Shown here: piece after piece, positions 26,170 through 34,327 of the stretch
Numbering within the stretch: position 1 is the first letter of the stretch
Layout of the letters: each line of letters begins with the position of its first letter
Source of the DNA: Bacteroidales bacterium UBA4360
GTDB taxonomy: Bacteria > Bacteroidota > Bacteroidia > Bacteroidales > UBA932
Assembly (NCBI GenBank): GCA_002393945.1
Contig: DGSO01000013.1
Coordinates: 338,366 to 402,365, forward strand
Direction: 5' to 3'
DNA: 64,000 nucleotides
Translations under genes and position numbers: made by a program
The notes under the pieces: generated by a model
Database searches by the model: none
What the model saw: the letters and a program-made list of their open reading frames with translations, nothing else
What the model was told of the DNA's origin: nothing

Positions 26170-27371
26170 AAAAAATAGCAAATTTAACGTTGGTAATACG
26201 CAACTTTGGCAACAAGTTGCAGTCGTATGCTTTATGTAAAGTTATAAAGAGTTTCAACTTGGCTGAACCTGAAGTAATTCGACTTTCAGATGGGTGGGGC
26301 TACGGTAATGTGTCGAGTCTCAGAAAAAAACAGTTGCTTGATTTGATAAAAACATACAAACTGAAGTCATTCAGGAGAATGTATGACTTTGTGCGTTATA
26401 ATCTTCAGTACAGGCAGATTAGAAAGAATAGTGATTTGTATAAGAGTGCCGTTGAGCGTCAAACAGAGTTATATGATAAGTTTGATAGTGAGATACCATA
26501 CACTAAAAACGAATTTACCATTGAGGACGTCAGGGCAGGCAAGCTACTGCAAAACTATGACGCATTCATTGTGGGCAGCGATCAGGTTTGGAACGGACCG
26601 AGAGTGGGATGTCTGGATGTGTATATGTGTGATTTTCTCCATAAGAAAAGAAGCGCACTATCTTATGCGGCTAGTTTTGCCATTGATGCCATACCCGAAA
26701 ATCAGCGTGAAGAATACCTAGAGTATATCCAGAATTTGGACACACTGTTTATCAGAGAGGAGAGAGGTGTGGAACTTTGTAAAGAACTGGGACGTGAAGA
26801 TGCAAAACAGGTGCTGGATCCGACTTTGTTACTGGAGGCCAAAGATTATGAGGGCTTTTTAAAAAATCCAGTTGACTTAGTAGGCGAGGGCGAATATGTC
26901 TTGGTTTATTCTCTTACATCGAGCATGAAGATATTTGATGAGGCGAATAAGCTTGCAAATAAATACCATTGCAAGATGGTGGTTCTGAAAAACGGAGCAT
27001 ATCCACCGTTGGTATCAAAATATAAGAATGCTATGGATGTTATAGCAGCTGGACCGGCGGAGTTCCTCTCTTTGGTTAAGTATGCAAAATGTCTTGTTAC
27101 AGGAAGTTACCATGCATTAATGTTCTCACTGCTGTTCCATTCTCATTTTTATATCTATCTGGACAATGCCAGTGCACAGAACAGTCGCTTGATTTCTACA
27201 TTAAAAATGTTTGGTCTTGAAAAGCAGTTACATTATGAGACATCATCATTGCCTAAGGCGCTTCCGATAATAGATTACACTAAAGTCGAACCCATCTTGA
27301 AGGCTAAGAGAGAAGAGTCGTTGAAATTGCTTAAACAATCAATCGAAGAAAAGTTGGAAGATCAGAAGTAG
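26166..27371 (+). CDS. Polysaccharide pyruvyltransferase family protein
   Basis: The 401-residue protein matches PF04230: NFGNKLQSYALCKVI near residue 12, AFIVGSDQVWNG near 136, ALSYAASFAID near 164, ANKYHCKMVVLKNGAY near 275 and LVTGSYHALMFSLLF near 311. The family transfers pyruvate from phosphoenolpyruvate to a sugar as a ketal, or moves related groups. It overlaps the Fe-S protein gene by 4 bases. It would add negative charge to the capsule. Confidence 0.88.
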   Translation: MKKIANLTLVIRNFGNKLQSYALCKVIKSFNLAEPEVIRLSDGWGYGNVSSLRKKQLLDLIKTYKLKSFRRMYDFVRYNLQYRQIRKNSDLYKSAVERQTELYDKFDSEIPYTKNEFTIEDVRAGKLLQNYDAFIVGSDQVWNGPRVGCLDVYMCDFLHKKRSALSYAASFAIDAIPENQREEYLEYIQNLDTLFIREERGVELCKELGREDAKQVLDPTLLLEAKDYEGFLKNPVDLVGEGEYVLVYSLTSSMKIFDEANKLANKYHCKMVVLKNGAYPPLVSKYKNAMDVIAAGPAEFLSLVKYAKCLVTGSYHALMFSLLFHSHFYIYLDNASAQNSRLISTLKMFGLEKQLHYETSSLPKALPIIDYTKVEPILKAKREESLKLLKQSIEEKLEDQK

Positions 27372-27372
27372 T

Positions 27373-28467
27373 ATGCAAAGTAGATTCATGCATAGTTATG
27401 GCATCAATATATTATTGGTCCTGTCGCTTTTAATACCGTGTTTTGGCATATTTGCGTGTAAAGAGGTGTCCATCGAAGTGGATAACCCCGAAGAGGAAGA
27501 AGTATTCAATGTCCCTCATTATTATTTTGAGAACAATTACTTGGATAACAGAATTGCAGTAATTAATGACGCAATTAAAGAGTGTTCTGATAATTGTGAG
27601 GCTTTTTTCTGGATAACGGATATTCACTGGGAGGAAAAGTACAACACACGGCAGGCACCTGTTTTGATAAAGTACATTGCATCTAAAACGGGTCTTGATA
27701 TGATTTTGAATGGAGGTGATACGGCGGATTCAAAAGAGGTTTGTGAGGATGCCATTGAGAACCTTAAAGAGGCGATAGGATCGAACAAAGTATATACTGT
27801 AACGGGCAATCATGAAATTGTAAACGCTTCAAGTTATGAGAATCCATTTGCAAGAGTTGCGGACGCCATAAGAAGTCATAATACAGATGTTCTATTTGGT
27901 GATAATGACAGGTCTTATTTCTATTTCGACAATACGGAAAATAAAGTCAGATATGTGGGGTTAGCTTCGTTTGGATATTACCACGATAAGAAATGTGACT
28001 CATGCTATACGCCAGAGCAGTTGGAGTGGTTTACGAACACGGCATTAAATGTTGAGCCCGGTTGGACGATTATCATTTTTACACATTCTATTTATGCGGT
28101 CTCTTGCGCTACTGACATAATGTATACATCGCCAGTTGGAGCAACTGATTTCATTGCTGCTATAGATAATTATCATGGGAATGGAACCATTGCTTGTGTA
28201 TTAATCGGCCATACCCATAGAGATAGAATTCATATAGGTAGTACGGGCGTTCCTTACATTATTAGTGCAAGTGACCGCTATTATCCATTTCAGGACGATA
28301 TTAATGTATCACGTGTACCTGGTACAATTAGTGAACAGCATTTTGAAGTATTTGTCATGGACAAGGGGAAACGAGAGATTAAGCTTTTCTCCATTGGCGC
28401 AAATGCACGGGACGGGTATGATAATGAACCCGGTGAGGAAGTGGATGTCAGGGTTGTCAACTATTAA
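27373..28467 (+). CDS. Secreted or lipid-anchored calcineurin-like phosphoesterase
   Basis: The 364-residue protein starts with a signal region and an IFAC lipobox-like site at about residue 26-29 followed by an acidic stretch, as in Bacteroidetes lipoproteins. The rest is a metallophosphoesterase: ITDIHWEE (about 80), LNGGDTADS (about 115), TVTGNHEIVN (about 140), IFTHSIYA (about 235) and IGHTHRDRIHIG (about 278). It could remove or recycle phosphodiester substituents outside the inner membrane, which fits a locus with a CDP-glycerol-type transferase (inference). The ATG at 27388 is an alternative start. Confidence 0.8.
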   Translation: MQSRFMHSYGINILLVLSLLIPCFGIFACKEVSIEVDNPEEEEVFNVPHYYFENNYLDNRIAVINDAIKECSDNCEAFFWITDIHWEEKYNTRQAPVLIKYIASKTGLDMILNGGDTADSKEVCEDAIENLKEAIGSNKVYTVTGNHEIVNASSYENPFARVADAIRSHNTDVLFGDNDRSYFYFDNTENKVRYVGLASFGYYHDKKCDSCYTPEQLEWFTNTALNVEPGWTIIIFTHSIYAVSCATDIMYTSPVGATDFIAAIDNYHGNGTIACVLIGHTHRDRIHIGSTGVPYIISASDRYYPFQDDINVSRVPGTISEQHFEVFVMDKGKREIKLFSIGANARDGYDNEPGEEVDVRVVNY

Positions 28468-28479
28468 TTATTAGCAAGT

Positions 28480-29376
28480 ATGCAGAAATTGTTATTCACA
28501 GGAGGCACGGGGTTCCTGGGGAAAAATGTAATGCCTTTACTGAAAGAACGTTATGAAGTAACAACGTGCGGAATCACTCCGGATGATACGTTGAAGTCGA
28601 ACCTGGCCAAGGAAGTTCCGGACTTGCCAGAGCGATACGACGTGGTGCTTCATGCCTGTGGCAAAGCTCATGTGGTGCCTAAAACGGATGCGGAGAAACA
28701 AGCGTTCTATGATGTGAATTATCAGGGTACGGTTAATCTGTGCGCGGCATTGGAGAATGTCGGTGTTCCCAAAGCACTGGTGTTTATCTCGACAGTGGCC
28801 GTATATGGTTGTGAATATGGCGACATGATTGATGAATATCATCCTTTAAATGGTAAAACTCCTTACGCAGATAGCAAGATAAAGGCAGAGGAGTACCTAA
28901 CCAAATGGTGCTTGAATCATCAGGTGAAGTTAAGTATTTTACGTCCGTCTCTTCTTGCAGGCAAGAATGCACCCGGCAATTTGGGCTCTATGGTTGAGGG
29001 CATCAAAAAGGGATTCTACATGAATATAGCAGGGGGCAAGGTCGTGAAGAGTATTCTCATGGCAGAAGATATCGCCCGGCTTCTTCCGCTGCTGGAGGAG
29101 AAAGGTGGTATTTATAACGTATGTGACACGCGTCAGCCTTCCTTCGGTGAGATATCCCAGTCCGTCGCAAAGCAGTTAGGCAAGCATAAGCCTATCAGCA
29201 TTCCATACTGGATGGCTTGGTGCATGGCTAAGGTGGGGGATTTGCTGGGAGAAAAGGCTCCTATTAATTCCTATAAACTGGATAAGATGACCAAATCGCT
29301 CACGTTCAGCAATGAAAAAGCACGGCATGAGTTAAATTGGGAGCCGTTGGATGTTCTGGAGAACTACAAGATTTAG
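28480..29376 (+). CDS. NAD-dependent epimerase/dehydratase (SDR)
   Basis: The 298-residue extended SDR protein has GGTGFLG at 8-14, an S-x(24)-YADSK layout with Tyr129 and Lys133, and SILRPSLLAG after it. Enzymes of this type in Bacteroidales capsule loci convert UDP-HexNAc or reduce a 4-keto sugar just before the initiating transferase acts. It is full length. A second, truncated epimerase lies 1.2 kb downstream and belongs to a different subfamily. Confidence 0.88.
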   Translation: MQKLLFTGGTGFLGKNVMPLLKERYEVTTCGITPDDTLKSNLAKEVPDLPERYDVVLHACGKAHVVPKTDAEKQAFYDVNYQGTVNLCAALENVGVPKALVFISTVAVYGCEYGDMIDEYHPLNGKTPYADSKIKAEEYLTKWCLNHQVKLSILRPSLLAGKNAPGNLGSMVEGIKKGFYMNIAGGKVVKSILMAEDIARLLPLLEEKGGIYNVCDTRQPSFGEISQSVAKQLGKHKPISIPYWMAWCMAKVGDLLGEKAPINSYKLDKMTKSLTFSNEKARHELNWEPLDVLENYKI

Positions 29377-29398
29377 GCTGTTTATTTTTTAGTTAGTT

Positions 29399-30448
29399 GT
29401 GGTTTCCGATTCGATACTTCTTTTTCTGCAATTACTCCATAAGGCGCTGGACAATTCTTATCATATGGAATTGTCTGAAGATGCAGATTGGGCAAGCATG
29501 TTGGAACTGGCCTCTGAACAAGGAGTGCAAGGGATTTGCCTGGAGGCGATAGAACAGCTGCCTGTAGGAACAATCCCGAAACAAATACTATTGCAGTGGA
29601 TTGGTTTTTCTGAAAGGCAGCGGCAGCAATATGAACAGACCTGGACAGTGGCGTGTAAGCTGGATAAGCTATGGGTTGCAGAAGGTATCCAGGCAACTGT
29701 GCTGAAGGGACGTTCTATCGCGAAATACTATCCTGTGCCATCGCATCGCTACAGTTGTGATCTGGATGTGTTCATAGGAGGTGAGTGGGGACGTGCCTGC
29801 GAGTTGCTGGAAGGGCAAGGAATACGGCTGGAACACGAGGTGTATAAGGAGGTGGAGTTTACACTGGCCAATGTCTATGTGGAGTGCCACAGGTATATTA
29901 CACCAGTAAGGGGCAATAAACACTTGAAAGAGTTTGAGCGCTACTTGCGTTCGTTGCTGGATGGTGAGCCAAAGGAGTGTTTTGAAGGAACCACACTGGT
30001 TTGTCCTCCGTTGATGTTTACCGTGATGCTTTATATAGAGCACGCCTTGGGGGATTTGCTGCACGGGCATCTGACACTGAAACATATCGTGGACTGGGTG
30101 GTGCTCAGGAGGCAGTCGGTGGATTGGGATGCTTTCAACGTAAAATGCAGGGCGTTTAAGTTTGATAAGTTCCTGCCGTTGATAGATGCTTTGGCAGATG
30201 TGGTGGAAGGCAAGATGGAATATCAGGAGCTCCAGCCATCGTATCAAGAGGTATTTGATGAGATATTCAAGACCCCGGTAGCAAAAAGCCCTCGCTCATG
30301 GTTCGGAAGACGTGTAGAGTTGTTCTTCAGCATCCTGCGCAACGGCAAGAAGTACCAGCGGTTTGGTTACACCTCTATGCCGTCATTCCTTTTTAATAGT
30401 GTCTGGGCGCATTTCTTTGATAAGGAAGTTGGCGATTTAAGAGGTTAA
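29399..30448 (+). CDS. Nucleotidyltransferase-fold family protein (PF14907-like)
   Basis: The 349-residue protein resembles the NTP_transf_5 family: VLKGRSIAKYYPVPSHRYSC near residue 100-119 followed by DLDVFIGGEW, which holds the DxD of the nucleotidyltransferase fold, and later an HLTLKHIVDWVV segment. The family is frequent in Bacteroidales and other polysaccharide loci; its reaction is not established. It uses a GTG start at 29399, because no earlier in-frame ATG exists and the next ATG is 22 codons in. It follows the epimerase by 22 bases. Confidence 0.7.
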   Translation: MVSDSILLFLQLLHKALDNSYHMELSEDADWASMLELASEQGVQGICLEAIEQLPVGTIPKQILLQWIGFSERQRQQYEQTWTVACKLDKLWVAEGIQATVLKGRSIAKYYPVPSHRYSCDLDVFIGGEWGRACELLEGQGIRLEHEVYKEVEFTLANVYVECHRYITPVRGNKHLKEFERYLRSLLDGEPKECFEGTTLVCPPLMFTVMLYIEHALGDLLHGHLTLKHIVDWVVLRRQSVDWDAFNVKCRAFKFDKFLPLIDALADVVEGKMEYQELQPSYQEVFDEIFKTPVAKSPRSWFGRRVELFFSILRNGKKYQRFGYTSMPSFLFNSVWAHFFDKEVGDLRG

Positions 30449-30489
30449 TAGAAACACTGAAATCATATATCGAAAGTTAAGGTGGGGGG

Positions 30490-30600
30490 CTTGATCTTCC
30501 ATTCCAGATTATATAACACCAGAGTATTTGTATCGGACGTGTGGAGAAAACGCTTCTCTTAAATAAATCAAGGAAGCGATGGCTGATGTCAGAACGATGA
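30490..30600 (+). pseudogene. Decayed copy of the small gene found at 31234
   Basis: A stretch ending at about 30563 reads ITPEYLYRTCGENASLK and is plainly related to ITPEYVYRMWGGAVAI in the 57-residue gene at 31234. It has no start and is followed by a stop. A further ATGGCTGAT start-like string sits near 30579, as in the intact gene, but ends after ten codons. This looks like a broken duplicate on the other side of the truncated epimerase. Confidence 0.5.
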
Positions 30601-31203
30601 GAGTTCTTTAAGGTGAAGATTGCGGCAGAGAACTATATCATAGAGAAGTTTGCACCGGAGGCACTGAAGCGTCCGTTCCATAACTTTACGGACGAAGATG
30701 CTGTGGTGGATGGAAAGAAGGTGTACATCATGCGTCCGTGTATGATTCACGGGCCCGGCAACAAGGGTAATCTGAACTTACTGTATGGTGTGGTGAGCAA
30801 AGGAATTCCCTGGCCGTTGGGTGCCTTTGAGAACAGGCGTTCGTTTACGAGCATCGGCAACTTGCAGGAGGTGATCAAGGGTCTCCTGACCAAGGAGGCC
30901 CCCAGCGGCATCTATCACATGGGTGATGATGAAGCACTATCCACCAACGAACTGATAGAGGTGATATGCAGTGCCCTGGGCAAGAAAGCGCATATCTGGA
31001 ACATCCCCCGCGGCCTGATGAACGGCTTTGCCAAGGTTGGTGACGTGCTCCACCTGCCCCTGAACAGTTTACGAATGCAGAAGTTGACTGAGAACTATGT
31101 GGTGTCAAATGCTAAGATCAAGGCGGCTCTTGGCATGAAGGAGATGCCGGTGAGAGCTAAAGATGGGCTGAGGGAGACTATTAAGAGTTTTGCGGAAAAG
31201 TAG
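30601..31203 (+). pseudogene. C-terminal remnant of an NAD-dependent nucleotide-sugar epimerase
   Basis: The open frame (196 residues from a GTG at 30613) contains only the C-terminal two thirds of an extended SDR epimerase: it starts at the conserved lysine helix (KIAAENYIIEKF), then VYIMRPCMIHGPGNKGNLN and GIYHMGDDEALSTNELI. The whole NAD-binding Rossmann part with GxxGxxG and the catalytic tyrosine is absent, and a TGA lies in frame just upstream. It may be expressed but should not be active. Such epimerases normally precede the WecA/WbpL-type transferase, which here lies 11 kb away at 42221 beyond the defence operon. Confidence 0.82.
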
Positions 31204-31233
31204 CTTACCGCTTACGGCTTACGGTTCAAGGTT

Positions 31234-31407
31234 ATGGCTGATTCAATGTTGAAAGAAAGATTGCAAGCGTTTATTGAGAGTGAAGGAAAGTCATGCTCCT
31301 TCGATCCGGAATTGATAACTCCAGAGTATGTGTATAGGATGTGGGGAGGAGCAGTGGCCATCGAAGATATTGCCACTGCGATGAAGTTTGTCAAATTACC
31401 CATGTAA
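31234..31407 (+). CDS. Small uncharacterised protein (57 residues)
   Basis: An ATG-initiated frame of 57 codons begins MADSMLKERLQAF and ends with KFVKLPM. A broken relative lies at 30490, which argues that this is a real gene family and not chance. It is predicted helical with an aromatic ITPEYVYRMW segment. I do not recognise it. It lies 1 base before the HA-domain gene and may be cotranscribed with it. Confidence 0.5.
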   Translation: MADSMLKERLQAFIESEGKSCSFDPELITPEYVYRMWGGAVAIEDIATAMKFVKLPM

Positions 31408-31408
31408 T

Positions 31409-31639
31409 ATGATCCAAGACGCGAAGTGGTTGGCTAAGTATAATGAAGTGAAGAACTTCATTGAGACGAACAAGCGCAATCCATCCAAACATCGCATAGA
31501 AGAACACTTGATGCTGAATTTCATTAAGCATAATAGGAAGCTCTTAAATAAGGGTGAGATGAAGGATGACCGGGTAGAAAAATTCAATGAGCTGCTTGCT
31601 ATGATGGAAGAATATAAAAGGGTTAATCAGTGGAGGTGA
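31409..31639 (+). CDS. Small helicase-associated (HA)-domain-like protein, copy 1
   Basis: This 76-residue protein has the pattern of the helicase-associated domain (PF03457-like): WLAKYNEVKNFIETNKRNPS near the N-terminus, a central basic helix (FIKHNRKLLNKGEMKDDRVE) and a C-terminal YKRVNQW. In large helicases this domain is thought to bind nucleic acid; here it stands alone. Three further copies or fragments occur at 50086, 58528 and 60408. The start is the ATG at 31409. It marks the left edge of the eight-gene defence operon. Confidence 0.72.
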   Translation: MIQDAKWLAKYNEVKNFIETNKRNPSKHRIEEHLMLNFIKHNRKLLNKGEMKDDRVEKFNELLAMMEEYKRVNQWR

Positions 31640-31664
31640 TTTCTAAATAAATAGTACTGTATAT

Positions 31665-32183
31665 ATGCCAAATACGCAGCAATTGAGAATGGAGGACATG
31701 AGCGAGGCTTATCTTAGAGCCTTGTGTGCAGCCAATGGATACACCATCGACAAACGAGAACACGATAACGATGGTGTTGATATTGGATTGGTATGTAGCG
31801 GTAAAGTGGCAGATGATAGCATCTTGGAGAGTACAGAACTGAAGATTCAGTTGAAGTCTTCTTATGCCAACATCACTGCGCATGAAGATGGCTCAATAAC
31901 CTACAAACTCGAAGTTAAGAACTACAAATCGCTGATAAGCACCAATAGGATGGTGCCACTGATATTGGTGGTGTTCCACATGCCTAGTGAAGAGGCGCAA
32001 TGGTTAGAGCAGACGACGGACTGGCTAAAGATAAAGAAATGTGCTTACTGGATTTCTCTAAAAGGTTGGGAAGACACCGATAATGCAGAGAAAATCTCGA
32101 TAAGAATACCGGCAGAGAACCTGCTGACAAAGGACTCTTTGAAGGGGATAATGCGTAAGGCATCTAAAATGGAAGAGCTATGA
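31665..32183 (+). CDS. DUF4365-like putative nuclease-fold protein
   Basis: The 172-residue protein resembles DUF4365: an N-terminal helix (MSEAYLRALCAANGYTI), DNDGVDIGLVC with Asp39, and ELKIQLKSS with Gln62 and Lys64. The spacing of the aspartate and the (E/Q)xK fits a PD-(D/E)XK-type core. DUF4365 proteins are common in defence islands and fused to restriction or signalling modules. It is the first gene of a tightly packed operon and overlaps the next gene by 4 bases, so the two probably form a unit. Confidence 0.72.
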   Translation: MPNTQQLRMEDMSEAYLRALCAANGYTIDKREHDNDGVDIGLVCSGKVADDSILESTELKIQLKSSYANITAHEDGSITYKLEVKNYKSLISTNRMVPLILVVFHMPSEEAQWLEQTTDWLKIKKCAYWISLKGWEDTDNAEKISIRIPAENLLTKDSLKGIMRKASKMEEL

Positions 32184-33298
32184 GTATTCTTGTAGAAAAA
32201 CTTGATGGTGCAAAGATGGTTAAATATCTCGCCCTAAAGAACTGGCGGGATTTGGGGACTGTGTATGCTGGGAAAGTGAAGCAAATGCAGTCGCCCGATG
32301 GAAAATTTGCGGTGTTGCTTCCTTTGGTAAGTACTTTTGAGGATAATGAAGAGGTAATGCTGAGGGCACTACGTGTTATTGCAACATTTGAAGAGACCAC
32401 GGAAATCAGCCTTTATAACCGTCTTACAAACCCATCGTATGATTTCCTGCGCTGGAGAATTGCTGGTGATTCTACTGCTGGTGGTAATATACCTTTCAAC
32501 TCAATGGGGGCCAACATCGACTTCATAAAGGATTTGTTGGGAACTGCCTGCTTGGATATTCTCTCACCTGCAGTTTATCATGCAAAGGTTTACACTAAAG
32601 AGGTAAATGAGCAGTTGGCACAATATAGTTTTGGTCAGACTGAGATAGGTAGCTATATCATGAATGTGCTCTGTCCTTTGGGTCATTATCAGTATCAGTT
32701 ATTTGATCCGGACACGGAGAATCTACCGTTAGCGAGGCGAATCAATCTGAATATACTAAACAACATAGAAACTATTCAGAGATCGGTTGAGGATAACAGT
32801 CAGGAACTGAATGACAATGTAGAGAGTCAGGCTATCAGCGTCAACTTTTTGAGTTCGCTGTCGGAAATGTATGAAGAAAACAAAGATTCTCAGATAACGC
32901 TGAAGGCTGACTGGAATAGGGATGTGCCGCTGATAGGAAATCCAAATCCTGTTAGCAATGTACTGCTGAAACCAAACTGTCTGGAACGAGTAATGATGAC
33001 CGTTGAAACGTACACCCCAAAGGAAGAGCAAAACGTAAAAGCAACCTATTTTGGTAAGATAACAAACATTGGTACAGAGGCTGAAATAGAGAACAGAACG
33101 GTGTTTGATATAAAAGTTGCCACTATTGGTGAAAACCTCAGGACAGTGTATGTGATTGCTACGCTAAGTTATTCCGATTTCTTTATTATGGCAGATAAAG
33201 CCTTTCAAGAAGGTGCTAACGTAAAGATAACCGGATCACGGACTACCACAGCGAGAAGCATAAAATTGAAAGAGGCTTCGATAGAGGTGGCTGAGTGA
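32180..33298 (+). CDS. Uncharacterised protein in defence operon
   Basis: I do not recognise this 372-residue protein. The N-terminal half is mixed alpha/beta, residues about 200-240 look coiled-coil (NIETIQRSVEDNSQELNDNV), and the last ~95 residues are beta-rich (YFGKITNIGTEAEIENRTVF through VKITGSRTTTARS), which could be an OB-like domain. It overlaps the DUF4365 gene by 4 bases, suggesting a partner of that protein. There is no signal peptide or membrane segment. Confidence 0.6.
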   Translation: MSILVEKLDGAKMVKYLALKNWRDLGTVYAGKVKQMQSPDGKFAVLLPLVSTFEDNEEVMLRALRVIATFEETTEISLYNRLTNPSYDFLRWRIAGDSTAGGNIPFNSMGANIDFIKDLLGTACLDILSPAVYHAKVYTKEVNEQLAQYSFGQTEIGSYIMNVLCPLGHYQYQLFDPDTENLPLARRINLNILNNIETIQRSVEDNSQELNDNVESQAISVNFLSSLSEMYEENKDSQITLKADWNRDVPLIGNPNPVSNVLLKPNCLERVMMTVETYTPKEEQNVKATYFGKITNIGTEAEIENRTVFDIKVATIGENLRTVYVIATLSYSDFFIMADKAFQEGANVKITGSRTTTARSIKLKEASIEVAE

Positions 33299-33332
33299 GA
33301 GGAATGGTTAATGATTGAAAATACTCATTTGT

Positions 33333-34322
33333 ATGAAAACGCTATATCTGATAGGGAATGGTTTTGACATCCATCATAGTATTCCAAGCCGGTACTCGAA
33401 TTACCAGAACTGGCTGGAAGAGAATGATGCAGACCTCTTAGAGCGTCTAAGAAATTACTATGATGTGGATGACAAAGAATGGTGGAAGCAATTTGAACTT
33501 GAACTTGGCCATCCAGATATGGCGGAGTATATTGAAGAGACAGCCTTCGAAAACCAACCAGACTATGGAAGTGATGATTTTCGAGACCGTGATTACCATG
33601 CTGGTGAGTTTGCTGCTGAAGACGAAATAGGGTCTCTTGTCGCTGAGATTAAAAACACTTTTACTGGCTGGGTTGCTTCGTTGCCTGCACCAAGGAGTGA
33701 CAAAAAAATCACTCTCGACAAAAGCGACGCGTTCTTCATCAATTTCAATTATACAGATACGCTACAGACCTTGTACAATGTAAAGCCTGAGAGTATTCTT
33801 TTTATTCATGGGAATGTTGGAATGGGGTCTGATTTAGTGTTAGGGCATAATCGAGACTACGAAGAGTTAGAAAATGAGTTTGCACCTGAAATACCTACTC
33901 CACCTGATGATTTGGAAGACGAGGAGTTGGCAGAGTGGTATGATGAAAACGCTGATGCAGGTGAGGACTATATCCATCAGTCTGTGAGAGGAGAAGTCGT
34001 ATCACAAATACTCAGATTAGGGAAAGATACAGAGGGAATTATCAAGAGAAATAAGAAAACCTTTGAGAGCTTGAAGGATGTTGAGACAATCCATATTTAC
34101 GGATTGTCCTTCTCGCCTGTTGATATGCCATATCTGGATGAGGTGGTAAGTGCGATTAACAAGACCAAGACTCAGTGGGCGGTTAGTTACTACTCGGAAG
34201 AGGATAAAGAGAGCGCTGAGGCTTTCTTTAAGAAATGTGGTATCAAGGAAGATTTTGTGAGTTATGTAAAGCTGAATGATTTGCTTTTGGTTAAGCAGGG
34301 CGAGTTGGATTTTGAAGAATAA
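33333..34322 (+). CDS. AbiH-family abortive infection protein
   Basis: The 329-residue protein begins MKTLYLIGNGFDIHHSIPS, the signature of the AbiH family (PF14253), followed by YSNYQNWLEEN. The later INFNYTDTLQTLYN and FIHGNVGMGSDLVLGHN segments are also typical. AbiH blocks phage growth in Lactococcus by an unknown mechanism. The middle of the protein (about 190-215) is strongly acidic. The ATG at 33333 is chosen because family conservation starts there. It sits 5 bases before the next gene. Confidence 0.87.
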   Translation: MKTLYLIGNGFDIHHSIPSRYSNYQNWLEENDADLLERLRNYYDVDDKEWWKQFELELGHPDMAEYIEETAFENQPDYGSDDFRDRDYHAGEFAAEDEIGSLVAEIKNTFTGWVASLPAPRSDKKITLDKSDAFFINFNYTDTLQTLYNVKPESILFIHGNVGMGSDLVLGHNRDYEELENEFAPEIPTPPDDLEDEELAEWYDENADAGEDYIHQSVRGEVVSQILRLGKDTEGIIKRNKKTFESLKDVETIHIYGLSFSPVDMPYLDEVVSAINKTKTQWAVSYYSEEDKESAEAFFKKCGIKEDFVSYVKLNDLLLVKQGELDFEE

Positions 34323-34327
34323 GAATC

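Noticed and set aside
29669..30247. Minus-strand frame of 192 residues
   Set aside because: It is antisense to the NTP_transf_5-like gene, has no recognisable motif or promoter, and its composition mirrors the plus-strand gene.
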